Assembly: GCA_018292915.2 (NCBI GenBank)
Contig: JACVVK020000093.1
Span: 722,501-786,500 of the forward strand
From: Batillaria attramentaria
Taxonomy: Eukaryota; Mollusca; Gastropoda; Batillariidae
DNA: 64,000 nt
Reading direction: 5' to 3'
In this document: in pieces, positions 1 to 21,428 of the stretch
Layout: each line of letters opens with the position of its first letter
Numbering within the stretch: the first letter of the stretch is position 1
The notes under the pieces: model-generated
Seen by the model: the letters and a program-made list of their open reading frames with translations, nothing else
Told to the model about the DNA's origin: nothing
Databases searched by the model: none
Position numbers and translations under genes: made by a program

Positions 1-128
1 ACGTGTGGGTGATATCAAAGACGAAGCAACGAGAACGGAGCCAGCACAAATATGTGACCCCAGCCGGGATTCGAACTCACCACCCGAGCATTAAAAGCCC
101 AAAGCTCTACCACCCAGCTATCCCGGCT
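1..128 (-). mobile_element. (CCCA)n-tailed tRNA-SINE, copy truncated by window start
   Basis: Complement of the consensus: gatatcaaag, ccagcacaaata, cagccgggattcgaactcac (B box) and ctaccacccagctatcccggct (A box). Confidence 0.8.
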
Positions 129-323
129 CAACGGCTGTTTTTAGGTGAAGCCATAATTATGTTTGAAATGTGATCGAGCACACGCCATTAAAGTATAGAA
201 ACGTCTTAGTAAAGTCGTGGTTTGCCGGTGTGAATGAAAACAATCGTTTATCAACCAAAACAACGACTTAAAATATCACTACGATGTGAAGACGTGCGCA
301 TGCGCATACTTCACGTATGTGGC

Positions 324-499
324 GGGGAGCCGGGATAGCCGAATGGTAGAGCGCTGGGCTGTCAATGCGCGGGTCGTGAGTTCGATTCCCGGCTGGGGCC
401 AAATATTTGTGCTGGCTTTTTCATCGTTGCCCCGTCTTTGATATCACCCATGCGTGGTGGAAAAGGACGTTAAACTCCTAAACACCTACCCACCCACCC
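324..499 (+). mobile_element. (CCCA)n-tailed tRNA-SINE, full length
   Basis: tRNA-like head ggggagccgggatagccgaa with tggtagagcgc (A box) and gtcgtgagttcgattccc (B box). The body is caaatatttgtgctggcttt and gatatcaccc-tg-gtggtgg, ending in a ccca-rich tail. This is the reference form of the most abundant family here. Confidence 0.85.
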
Positions 500-1131
500 G
501 CCGACCGAAGACAAAATGTCCGTTAGAATCACTCGGCACTGCTGAAATCTGAAAATGGAAAAACTAGGTGCCACTGTTTGACTAAAAACACTCTGTCCTG
601 GCGGCGGTTCTACTTTTGAAGCGGAGTAGCACCGAAAACACTCCCGTCCGTTTTGACTACACCCCGTGATAAAGAGGGTTGTATTATCGGCCAAAGCTGA
701 GCCTGTACGATACGCTATTTTAAACCCTGCTGATGGCTTTCGCCTCACCACAGTCAACACCATAGATATAAGAAAACCTGGATCAGCTACGACGTCAACT
801 TCCTGTACGCCATCTTGGTGAAATGAATCATGGGTTCCGCTGTGACTCACGGATGAGGCGCATTGACTTATGGAATCACGGCGCTTCCGGCAGTCAACTA
901 CAATAAGAGTGGTTAGCGATTACTTCCCTTGTTTTACGCTGCTGACGACATTTTTTAATTTTTATTTTATTTTCGTGTCTAGAGGGCAACAGTCCTGTCA
1001 AGTTTTACAGCAGAATGTAGAGTAGGTCTCGGAAAATCGGACAAAAAGTTTAGGAATTTTAAACAGAGAACACAGAGGGATATTTATTTGTCTGTGTGGT
1101 TAGGTACTCTAATTCTCCCTTCTTCTCACAT

Positions 1132-1133
<2 letters not shown>

Positions 1134-1191
<58 letters not shown>
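1134..1191 (+). repeat. (GT)n microsatellite
   Basis: About 29 units. Confidence 0.97.
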
Positions 1192-1192
<1 letters not shown>

Positions 1193-1276
1193 TTGTTCTC
1201 TTGAAAAACGATTCCACATGTTGGTAGTATCTATGATTATTGGTTTTTAATTCATTGTGAAGTTTGATCTTAACGT

Positions 1277-1368
1277 TTAACTCTTTGACGACGAAGCACA
1301 ATTTCTAACACGCGATTTCCTATAGGAAATCGCGTGTTAGAAATTGTGCTTCGTCGTCAAAGAGTTAA
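1277..1368. mobile_element. Perfect 92-bp palindrome with TTAA ends (piggyBac-like MITE)
   Basis: The two 46-bp arms are exact inverted copies around a central TATA, starting ttaactctttgacgacgaag. TTAA is at both ends, as expected of piggyBac-type insertion. A shortened relative is at 37204-37280. The superfamily is inferred from the TTAA target and the CTCTTT-type terminus. Confidence 0.8.
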
Positions 1369-2239
1369 TGCTATTTTATTACTTTTATATTTTATAACAA
1401 GATCTTAAATGGCTGTATAAAGTCATTTCTTTTAACATATGACAGAGCATTATGTGAGTCCAAGACAGTTTTCTGATTTAGATTTTAGTATTTTGGATTG
1501 AATTTTAGACTAAACTGATACTGGATCCACCGGGGGATGGAAAAGTTATGAACGCTACGAAGAGCAAACATTGATTGACTGTTCACGCCTGCGTGCCAAT
1601 GTCCGGAATCCCTTCAGGCCTTGCGCGACGCGGAATAGCCGCGGAATGCGCGACGGTCTCCTGTGTAGCTTCACTCTTGTGCGCGTGACTGTGCTGAGCT
1701 TGGACGATCTAGTCTAAAATATCTGTGGACAGCACGATCAGCCGATGTGCCCTTCCCATGTCCTCAGGCAGACAGTCAACCCTGCCGCAGTCTCTCACCT
1801 GACTGTTTCCACCCAGACGCTGGCAGTCCGCAGTTCTGGCATATAGTTCTAGAGCGCCGGTAGCCGTCTGAGAACATACATTTCATCATCGTGATTGACA
1901 GTAATTGTGTTTTTTCAATACTATTCACTTGCTCGTTCAGGACTGACTAGATGTCATTCGTTTCGTCAGAGGAATTACTTTTATCCGATATCAGAGTGAA
2001 GTGGGGACCCCAAGCGTCTTCTACTGCATCTGTCGTTTCCAGCCTACCGGTTGAAAGTGAGTTATTGCATCTGTAGCAAGTTTTTGGATTGGTTGATCTT
2101 TGATTTGAAATTTCCTAGACAGCGAGCAACTGGTGTATCCGTCTTAAGCGATACGATCAGTTGTCATCGAGAATTGCAAGTGTTTTATCTTCGGGATCAG
2201 CTTGTAATTTAGTAATACTGCTTTTTATATTTCTCTACG

Positions 2240-2556
2240 TCAAGACAGACATAACAGCGTTTCCCGGGAAATGTATGTTCTGAACTGTGCAACGTTTCTC
2301 TGAGGGAAAAGTTCGCCCCGAGTTCTTGTTGTGACTGAGGGCAGGCAGACACGATCGACAGCACACGTGCAGAATCGTGACAGTGTGGCTGGCAAATCTG
2401 TACACGGACATAATAGCGTTCTCAGGAACTTTTACGTTATGAACGGTCTAACGTTTCTGTGAGAAAAACTTCGTCTCGAGTTCTTGTGACTAAGGGCAGG
2501 CGGCAGACACGATCGACACCACACGTGCAGAATCGTGACAGTGTGGCTGGCAAATC
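2240..2556 (+). repeat. Two tandem copies of a ~158-bp unit
   Basis: The units are about 2240-2397 and 2398-2556. Both contain acataa-agcgtt, aacgtttct-tgag-gaaaa, gttcttg-tgtgactgagggcagg and cacacgtgcagaatcgtgac. Diverged direct duplication upstream of the globin gene. Confidence 0.75.
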
Positions 2557-2639
2557 GTTAGCAGTCACAGTCGGTCATATTCAACACGTGACGCGTAGTG
2601 GGAAAATCTATGGAAGATACCAGAGCCATCAATTTGAGA

Positions 2640-3062
2640 GACGAGTGCGAGTTTTGATCAAACGCACGACTTCGTGAGGCCTGTTTAGGAAGGCCATATA
2701 GCCAATCCCAGGACGGAGACCCCTGTCTCTAGGGTGTAGCGGAGAAAGTTTTTGGAAGACCAGGTAGACACCAAAATTAGAACTAACCAGAGAAGTGGGT
2801 GCGAGATTTGATCAAAAATGAATTACTGTGTCAGTGTTTGATGCCTGTTTAGGAAGAAGTATAGTGCCAAACACAGCAAAAGAGCCTTGCTTATCTCTCT
2901 ACAGCGTGGCGGGGAAAGCCTGTGGAAGACTTCAGGTACACAGCAGAGTTTTAACCAAACTAGGGAAGTGTGTTGCGAGCTTTGACCAAACACAGCACTG
3001 TGGGAGGACTGGTTAGGAAGACCTATTGTGCCAAACACAGCAAGAACAGCTACTCGAGCGTA
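2640..3062 (+). repeat. Three diverged tandem units (~125-170 bp)
   Basis: Each unit has a core like gcgagttttgatcaaacgca, then tgtttaggaag, a gccaaacacagcaa-like stretch and ggagaaag-ttttggaagac. Copies start near 2645, 2795 and 2960. Confidence 0.6.
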
Positions 3063-3173
3063 GCAGATGTACAGTTCTTGAATGCACACAACAAGCGTTT
3101 TACTTCTCCTTCGTCTGCTTTCCTGTGATGCGTTTCTCTAATGAGCAGGACTTTTCATGGAACACCTCCGCGC

Positions 3174-3180
3174 TATAAAA
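3174..3180 (+). promoter_or_regulatory. TATA-like box upstream of the globin gene
   Basis: TATAAAA in gcgctataaaatcg. It is 1.5 kb upstream of the start codon, so it would need an upstream non-coding exon. Weak evidence. Confidence 0.2.
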
Positions 3181-4027
3181 TCGAACATTGGATTCGACTG
3201 GATTGACTAGACGTGGAATTTGGATATTTCTTCATATTTGCATACTTGTCAATCACAGGCTTGAGTTCTACGATAGAGGCTCATCGATGTTGGTCGCTGG
3301 TTCACAAACAAGGCCGCTCCTACGGTGCAGATTCTGTCAAAAATACTGAAACTTCTTTCATAGTTTACAAAGGCAAAACAGTTAAAAAAAAAAAAAAAAA
3401 AAACAAAGAAAGAAAAGAAAATCGTGCCTTTTGATGTGATTCTGGTGTTGCGTCGAATCATTTCCTGGGAAAGAAGCAGTTTCATACTTTGCTCTACATT
3501 CTTATGATCTGCCCAGGCGTCCGTTAATTTCAGCTATCTTCCGAACTGAGGCTGAAAGGAATACTTTGAAAAACAGCACGAGATCAAAGAGGGGGAAAAT
3601 AAATTGCATGGTCGAAATAGCAGTTCACAAAGTGCGCCGCGATTCAACCATCACCACTCCACCCGTTACGGCCATACGAGCAGACTATTGAAAACTGCGA
3701 TGGTCGTATAGTGGTTAGTAACCTTTACTCTTTAGGCTCGTGTATTATTTACGAGTGTTTTCAGACAACCTCGATTCCCCTCTGACAGCATTCTATGCAC
3801 GAAAAGCTGAACGGATTTCGCCGACTCGTCGTGGGATATATATTACGATTTGCTTTTGCCTACCATTAGATGTTTATGTAAGGGTGTTCCGCGTAACACA
3901 CTTTCACGTGACTGACTTGGCTCAGCAGCGTACGACCTTTGTGAGTGTCATCTAATGCCACGCATACGCCCTGCAGATCAACGTGGTATCGGCTTTAGCC
4001 CGAGCAGAAGAATGATTATTTAAAAAA

Positions 4028-4357
4028 TCACAATAAAAGCTTCAACGAGTTACGAGCTGTCTCAATAACAAGAAAGACGTGGTTTTGAAACGAAACCAGA
4101 GACTTAGACTTTCAGTGTGTGCTTCTGTTGAGACTCAAACTTCTTATCGCTGAGAGGCATCAGCTCTAACCGACAGGAAATAGACTTTTAAAAAAATGCA
4201 ATAAACGTTTCAACGCAAGACGCGTGGACTCAGTAACGAGGAAGACGTGTCCATGAGAAGAAACAAGAGACTTAGACATTTAGCGTTTGCTTTTGTTATG
4301 CCTCAAATTTACTATCGCTGAAAGGCATAGGCTGTAAGCGAGAGGAAATAGACCAAC

Positions 4358-4390
<33 letters not shown>

Positions 4391-4522
4391 AACAATAAAC
4401 GTTTCAACGCAAGACGCGTTATCTCAGTAACGAAGAAGACGCGTTTCATGAAAAGAAACCAGAGACTTATACATTAATGCATTTCTCCGCTGGAACTGGC
4501 GCTTACCATCGCTGAAAGGAGA

Positions 4523-4525
<3 letters not shown>
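4028..4525 (+). repeat. Three ~175-bp tandem repeats immediately upstream of the globin start
   Basis: Each copy begins with aataaa-g-ttcaacg, passes through gacttagac and tatcgctgaaaggcat, and ends near gaggaaatagac. Starts are about 4031, 4200 and 4394. (CAA)n tracts separate or end the later copies. The array ends about 130 bp before the globin ATG. Confidence 0.8.
4364..4391 (+). repeat. (CAA)n microsatellite
   Basis: About nine CAA units, between tandem repeats upstream of the globin gene. Confidence 0.95.

Positions 4526-4526
<1 letters not shown>

Positions 4527-4562
<36 letters not shown>
4527..4562 (+). repeat. (CAA)n microsatellite
   Basis: About twelve CAA units just upstream of the globin start. 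Confidence 0.95.
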
Positions 4563-4563
<1 letters not shown>

Positions 4564-4654
4564 TCGTCTACGTGTAATTCAAAGACAGCGTCAACACTAA
4601 CACTACACCACCTACACACCTTCGTATAAAAATCCTCAAAAAAAAAAAAAAAAA

Positions 4655-15577
<10,923 letters not shown>

Positions 15578-15786
15578 ACAAAGAACATGTGAAGTGCAGG
15601 GCTGTCCACAGTATTCGGAGTATAACGAGGAAAGACGCACTTTTTTAGATATATATTGCGGTCACGTGCGACAACTGCTAGCAGATCTATGACAGTCGTT
15701 CGTGAAGACTGATGCAATTTAATGAAAATGACAACATGCGCATTGAATGGAGGGGGGGGGGGGGGGGGAATGCCACTTACAAAGCT

Positions 15787-16236
15787 CTTACTGGGGCTCA
15801 CTTGGTATAGTTTGCCTGGTAGGGGGTGCAAATGTATACCGGCCATTTGCACGGAGAGCAAATCTATCCCGGCTGGGCGGGACGGGGTGCATATATTATG
15901 TATCCTGGATTTGGGTCACGGTCTCGCGAGTTGAAGTCACGTGCCAGCTAACTTCGTTTTTACTAATATAACTTAATCAAAAGCATTAAATCAGAGGGTA
16001 AAATTATGTGTGCGTGTATAGTATCTGTTGTAATTTGTAACCGTTTCGCTTTCCGGAAATGAGCGTTTTGATGAAAATAGCGCGGAAATATCGCGAGAGC
16101 TGACCAGTCTAATGGGTGGGGTACAATCGGCCCACTGAGTGGAGAGCTGGAGTACATTTGCTCCCCCTGCATATGACTGGGATACATTTGCACCCCAAAG
16201 AGGGTGAACTCTACAAACTGAGCCTAACTGTGCTGT
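15787..16236. mobile_element. Foldback element downstream of the globin gene
   Basis: Imperfect inverted arms of about 100 bp. 15787-15890 (ggctcacttggtatagtttg, ggtgcaaatgtat, agcaaat-tatcccggct) matches the complement of 16125-16236. It lies 0.2 kb after the globin stop, possibly within its 3' UTR. Confidence 0.65.
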
Positions 16237-16436
16237 TTGTCGAAAGACGTGGCGTCCCATTTGGACTTGGAGACCGGGTTCTTCACTTTGCGGATTATTA
16301 TTCAAGAAATGCGGGGCTTTGCTGTATGAACATGGCCGTGAGTGTTTCCAGAAATAGACCAGCCCAGCAAACGCCTTCGCTTCAAAAGCTAGCCGTAGGG
16401 CAATATTACCGCAACGCGAGTCTTCGCGACGGTTTG

Positions 16437-16700
16437 TTATGTTACATATTGACACAAGTGACTGTTTTGAAGCATGGAGACCTCCGTTATGTTATATCTT
16501 GACACAAGTGACTGTTTTTGAAGCTCGGGTTCAACGCATCTGATGAGACGTTTTCACAACGTTGTTGTACGCCTGACAAGCGTATTGAGGCTTTAAGCCA
16601 CTACCGAGTGACACTGAAATGAAATGGAAGGAATGACTTCTTTCCTTTTAGTTTAACGCAACCCTCATCATACTAGTTTAAAGCAACCCTCATCATACTT
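16437..16700 (+). repeat. Short tandem duplications
   Basis: tgttat-ttgacacaagtgactgtttt occurs at about 16436 and 16491; gcaaccctcatcatact occurs at about 16660 and 16683. Confidence 0.75.
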
Positions 16701-16805
16701 AACGTGGGCGACCGGTGTTCGTTAACAAACAACAACTGTGCTTTGCATTGAAGAGGACCCACTGAGTGGACAATAGACTGGAAGGAAAGACGTCTTTTCG
16801 TTTTA

Positions 16806-17001
16806 GGTCAACTCGACGCATAATAATAATAATAATAATGGGTATTTAAGGGACGCCCTCCCTCCCGCAGGAGCTCAGGGCGCCTTACAGTAAACACGCA
16901 CTCACTCACAGAAACGGAAACACTCACACAACATTCCTTCACACATACATTTAACGACAACACATAATGTGCAGCAGCATACACGGTCTCCGCTGCCCCC
17001 G

Positions 17002-17091
<90 letters not shown>

Positions 17092-17330
17092 CCAGCAAGA
17101 CGATGTGGCAACAGCTATTGGTTAAGGGCGGTGAAGAGGTGGGTTTTCAGATTTTGCTTGAAGGATGGTTTTGTGTCTGTATATCTGATCGATGCTGGGA
17201 GATCATTCCAGCAAGTCGGTCCCTGGAATGCAAAACTAAGCTGACCAAAGGTCTTTGTTCTGACTTGAGGGATACGGAGTTTCCGAGTGTCGGCAGCAGA
17301 ACGAAGTATCTCATCAACTCGACGCTCATC
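16806..17330 (+). repeat. Interspersed repeat with (ATA)n end and 'gggacgccctccctcccgca'
   Basis: Begins with (AAT)n, ggtatttaagggacgccctc and caggagctcaggg, continues after a (CA)n tract with gggttttcagattttgcttg and gagatcattccagcaagtcg. The complement of its start is at about 43085-43135. 42484-42790, with tatagcgctac and ttgttccagatgc, is similar in layout. Confidence 0.55.
17003..17088 (+). repeat. (CA)n microsatellite
   Basis: About 43 units within an interspersed repeat. Confidence 0.97.
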
Positions 17331-18020
17331 AAGTTCCTACGTGGGCAACATGACCAGTGTACATAAAAACTGTGTGTTTTCGTTTTAGTGATGGCATTTA
17401 CTCCTGAAACTTTTTGAAGTTACAAGTTTGAAGTGCACAGAAAGTAAATCCATTGCTACTGCTTCAGTTTTGTCCTCGAGTTTAATATGATAAAAAATAA
17501 GACCAAAAAAATAAAAAAAAATAAAAAAATAGCAGGTTGAAAAGGCCCATAGGCCAATATCTGATCTTGTGATCTACCTAACTCACCTCATGACAGACAA
17601 ACATGAAAAGCCCCGCGCATTTCGCGAGATTAACTCGGCGAATAATTATCGTTCTTTGAAGGGCGTTAGTGAATTCGAAACTGTTTCATCATTCAAGCAG
17701 TGTTTTGACTTTGTATACAGTTCATGTTTATGTTTATGTTTATGGGGCAGCAATGCCAGTCATGGCCTTTTAGCATTCTCACGTCGACATGCCGGAGGAA
17801 ATGTGCATCTGCTAACAGTAATTTGATGTTGTGTTTTTACGATTGTTGCTCAGCAACTGAGCTTTTTCGTTTTTGTTCTTGCCAAGCATGGGTGGAGTTT
17901 ACTTGTTACTCGAAAAAGAAAATCGTACAATGTGCATTGTTTGGTATTGTAGGTTGTAAACGTTTCTTTGAGCAACCCCCTGACTTTGTAGTCTAGTAAA
18001 AGTCTTGTGTAGGCCATGTG
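17331..18020. other. No recognised feature
   Basis: AT-rich single-copy-looking sequence; open frames of 85-90 codons show no motif. Confidence 0.4.
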
Positions 18021-18094
18021 TTACATATTCATGATATCTCAAAGTTAATGTGATATTTATCGTTCCAGTGATACATTTTTTTTATTACTATTTT

Positions 18095-18383
18095 ATTTTC
18101 CCTTTTGGGAAATTTGGGCTGCTTCCCCCGGGGGAAGCGCGTCGCCGCGGTGCAGCGCCATCCAATACGTATCCTATTATTAATTTTTTCTGGGGGAGGA
18201 AAGCCGGATAACCCGGAGAGAAACCCCCGATGAACAGCCCGGTGGCCAGGAAAAACCGGTATCACATATCACAAGCTCGACCTGGTCTCGAACCCACGCT
18301 TCATCGCCATGACATTGGTGACGGCCGTGTAGTAGCGCAGCGGCTGTCCGACGCGCTACCTATTAGGCCACCGCTGACCCCCG
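18095..18383 (-). mobile_element. tRNA-derived SINE, family with 'gggaaatttgggctgc' tail
   Basis: At the right end the - strand carries tRNA-like promoter boxes (complement of gcgctacctattaggcca and of gtctcgaacccacg). The body has ggaggaaagccggataaccc and the 3' part has the cttttgggaaatttggg module. Related partial copies lie at 13540-13660, 13720-13850, 18540-18740, 20520-20600 and 46476-46560. Confidence 0.6.
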
Positions 18384-18793
18384 ATATCAGGACAGTTGGA
18401 GAATCGTACGTTGTTCACAGTACTAGTGCAGGCACATTTGGACCCGCAAAATACGGTAACGGGATAAAGCAAAACGTGTATATTACTGTATATATCTCAA
18501 AGTTAATGTGATAATTATTGTTTCAGTAACTTTTTTCCCTGCTTCATTGTCCCTTTTGGGAAATTCGGGCTGCTTCTCCCAGCGGAAGCGCGTCGCCGCA
18601 GTGCAGCGCCACCCAATACCTATCCTATTTTTCAATTTTGCTGGGGGGGGGGGGGGGGGGGGAGGAAAGCCGGATAACCCGGAGAGAAACCTCCGATGAG
18701 CAGCTCGGAAGCCAGGAAAAGCCGGTATCACATATCACAAGTGTAGGTTCATTTTGGACGCACTGAGTACGGTGACGGTTTAAAAGTCTCAGT

Positions 18794-19019
18794 GGGGTGG
18801 GTGGGTGTTGGGGGGTTTAACGTCCTTTTCCACCACATACGGGGGGTGGGTGGGTGGGTGTTTGGAAGTTTAACGTCTTTTCCCACCACATGCGGGTGAT
18901 ATCAAAGACGGGGCAACGATGAAAAAGCCAGCACAAATATTTGGCCCCAGCCGGGATACGAACTCACTATCCGAGCATTGGAAGTCCAACGCTCTACCAT
19001 TCGGCCACCCCGGCTCCCC
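18794..19019 (-). mobile_element. (CCCA)n-tailed SINE: one full copy plus a partial tail copy
   Basis: 18794-18842 repeats tail and gtttaacgtccttttccacc; 18843-19019 is a full copy ending ggccaccccggctcccct. Confidence 0.85.
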
Positions 19020-19086
19020 TTAATGTTTCAGTCTATGTTCGTAATGAGTTGTGAGGGGATGAACTGACGCTTACAAGGTTCTAAGG

Positions 19087-19246
19087 GGGAGCCGGGGTGG
19101 CCGAATGGTAGAGCGGTGGACTTCCAATGCTCGGGTCGTGAGTTCGTACCCCGGTTGAGGCCAAATATTTGTGCTGGCTTTTTCATCGTTGCCGGCCCCG
19201 TCTTTGGTGGAAAGGGACGTTAAACCCCCACACACCCACCCACCCT
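19087..19246 (+). mobile_element. (CCCA)n-tailed tRNA-SINE
   Basis: Full copy with a small internal deletion; ttctaagg flanks both sides (19079-19086, 19253-19260). Confidence 0.85.
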
Positions 19247-19260
19247 ACACAATTCTAAGG

Positions 19261-20200
19261 CAGTTTGCCAAATGAATAGACGTTCCTTTTGGCAATTGCG
19301 ACCATTTTTCGTGATTTTGCGGCTTCCAATAGTAGAGAAATATGACTTTTCTTGGGTCTAACGCTTCCATACCTGTACTGACGGCTACGCGACGGTATTA
19401 GCTTCCGGGGCCTGTAGTAAGAACTCGGCTAAATATAGTAGAAAATCTTTGCCCCTTTTAAACTTTGTGTGTAAAATATGGCAATCTGGTGCTTTTTGTT
19501 GGCTTTGTAAACAAGTTTCATGCCAGGTAATAGTAACATTAGGGAAAAATGAGGCTGGCTTGTGGACTATTTGTATTCATGCGCGGCTGGCACAGGAGCC
19601 AGCAGACGACCGTGGAATGAGGGGGTATGTGGTCGCTGCCAACATTGCCAAAAAACGGAATATTGGAATTTGTTTAAATTCCCTCTACGCATGAGTCTAT
19701 GGCTGCCTGATTTTTGTGAATTTTTTTTGGTGAATTTTAAAGCATTTCTAGGGTGTCATCTGCAGCGTTATGTGTAAGAGGAATATATAGCGTTTTCCTC
19801 CAGATTTGCATCTGTGTCGCGTAGCCTGTATATGACCACGCGTTGAAACTTTGACGGCCAAGTCGCTAAAAATAGCCACCAATCAGCGCTGTCTAAATGA
19901 CGTCAGTTCAGCCCTCAACAAAATAACGTCGTCTGCTCAGTACGTGGTACACTTCTACGTTCGTAGAGCAACATTGAATAAGCAAACCCGAGTCATCACA
20001 ATGGTTTCAGATGCTCTATTGTGCCGAAAATGACTGATTCAGAGTTTCAGTTCCACAGCGTTGTTGTCAGTATGTCTGATAAACGTATTGAGACCGGTTC
20101 CGCAAAAGTCAAGTTGTGGCCGCGACAGGGGTCATCGCAGATCATGTCCGGCGACCTGTTATTCGACGTACCTTGTAGCAGCACTGGCACACTGGCAGCT
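19261..20200. other. No recognised gene
   Basis: Unremarkable sequence between SINE copies and the composite repeats; nothing exon-like seen. Confidence 0.4.
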
Positions 20201-20218
20201 GGAGAATCGTACGTTGTT

Positions 20219-20257
20219 CCAGGGACTTACATAGAATAAGTCTATGTAAGTCCCTGG
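20219..20257. mobile_element. 39-bp hairpin insertion with 5-bp target duplication
   Basis: 17-bp perfect arms (ccagggacttacataga) and a 5-nt loop (ataag). It interrupts a repeat whose uninterrupted form is at 18404-18420 (cgtacgttgttcacagt); ttgtt occurs once there but on both sides of the hairpin here (20214-20218, 20258-20262). Confidence 0.8.
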
Positions 20258-21428
20258 TTGTTCACAGTACAAGTGTAGGTACATTTAGACCCGCAAAATA
20301 CGGTTACAGGATAAAGCGAAAACGTGTACATATCTCAAAGTTAATGTGATAATTATAGTTTCGGTGATATATCAGAACATTTGGATCAGAATCGTACGTT
20401 GTTAACGGTACAAGTGCAGGTACATTTGGACCCGCAAAACACGGTAACGGGATAAAGCAAAGCGTGTATATATCTCAAAGTTAATGTGATAATTATAGTT
20501 TCAGTGAATCCCCCCCCCCCCCACTTCATTGTCCCTTTTGGGAAATTCGGGTTGCTTCTCCCAGCGGAAGCGCGTCGCCGCGACGAATACCTGGCTGCGG
20601 CGAGAGATCCGGTATAACACAACTTTACTACCGGAGGAATTCAGTTACCCCGGAGTCTAAATAATTATCGTAAAGACTGAATTTCTTACTCTTTGCTGAC
20701 TACGAAAATTTGAACCGATATTGTCAGTTTACTCCTGATCGATCGAGTCACGTAAAAGTTAATATTTTGTGAAATGGCTACGAGTTTCTTCTCTTTAAAC
20801 AGGGGATGGCCTGTCGTAGGGGAAGTTTTTTTTTTTTTTTTTTTTTAATTAAAGTGAGTAAGAATCATCTTTATGAGAAAAACATTTTTTTTTTTTTTTA
20901 CTCCGGAGAAAATCCGCGGGAGATGCCGTCACACCGGTGCGCGCATAATTTACACCTTTAGACCGTCGCCATAACTATCTGACAGTGAAAATGGACGACT
21001 CCTCTCCTGTCAATCAAAAGGGTCGAGCCCCCAGAATTCAGCCAATCGCATCCCGCGGCATAATGAGCACAACACATGGCATGGGCTGGCAAACTGTTTG
21101 TCAGAAAGTGAAACGAGGTTAGCACAGGTAGTTTTATATGACTGACACATGAAAACTGAGAAATCAGTGAGTCCACTGGCGTCATTTGAGGAAAAAAGAC
21201 CATTACGTCAATCTCTTCCATCTTGAAATCACCCCTTTTCACATACAATGATTTCATGGGCGTATTGTATTTTGTTAATGCACGACAGAGCAACTATAGG
21301 GGCGGGACCTTGGCCTGCACGCTTGCCGACTCAGTAGTGTCGTCTGTCCCAGCATGAGTATGACCACGTGGATCAGTGTCAAAGTCCGTTGAAGTTTTTT
21401 TTTGTTTTTTTGACAGATGGATTAGGTT

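Larger units (their letters stand above)
129..4027. other. Globin 5' flank, gene-poor
   Basis: Apart from the SINE, palindrome, (GT)n and tandem units listed, no exon-like sequence was recognised in 500-1130, 1370-2240 or 3070-4020. Short open frames here have no family resemblance. Confidence 0.5.
18020..20625. repeat. Cluster of composite repeat units
   Basis: One module (gaatcgtacgttgtt-acagtac, cattt-gacccgcaaaa-acgg, atctcaaagttaatgtgata) occurs near 18399-18535, 20203-20365 and 20388-20510, partly at 18030 and 18740. A second module (cttttgggaaattcgggctg, ggaagcgcgtcgccgc) follows it at 18100, 18545 and 20530. Together they form a repeated composite. Confidence 0.7.

Noticed and set aside
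470..850. 126-codon frame on the - strand
   Set aside because: Overlaps the tail of a SINE; no motif or splice partners.
4624..4632. TATA box (gtataaaaa) 30 bp before the globin ATG
   Set aside because: Transcription would start at or after the start codon, leaving no 5' UTR.
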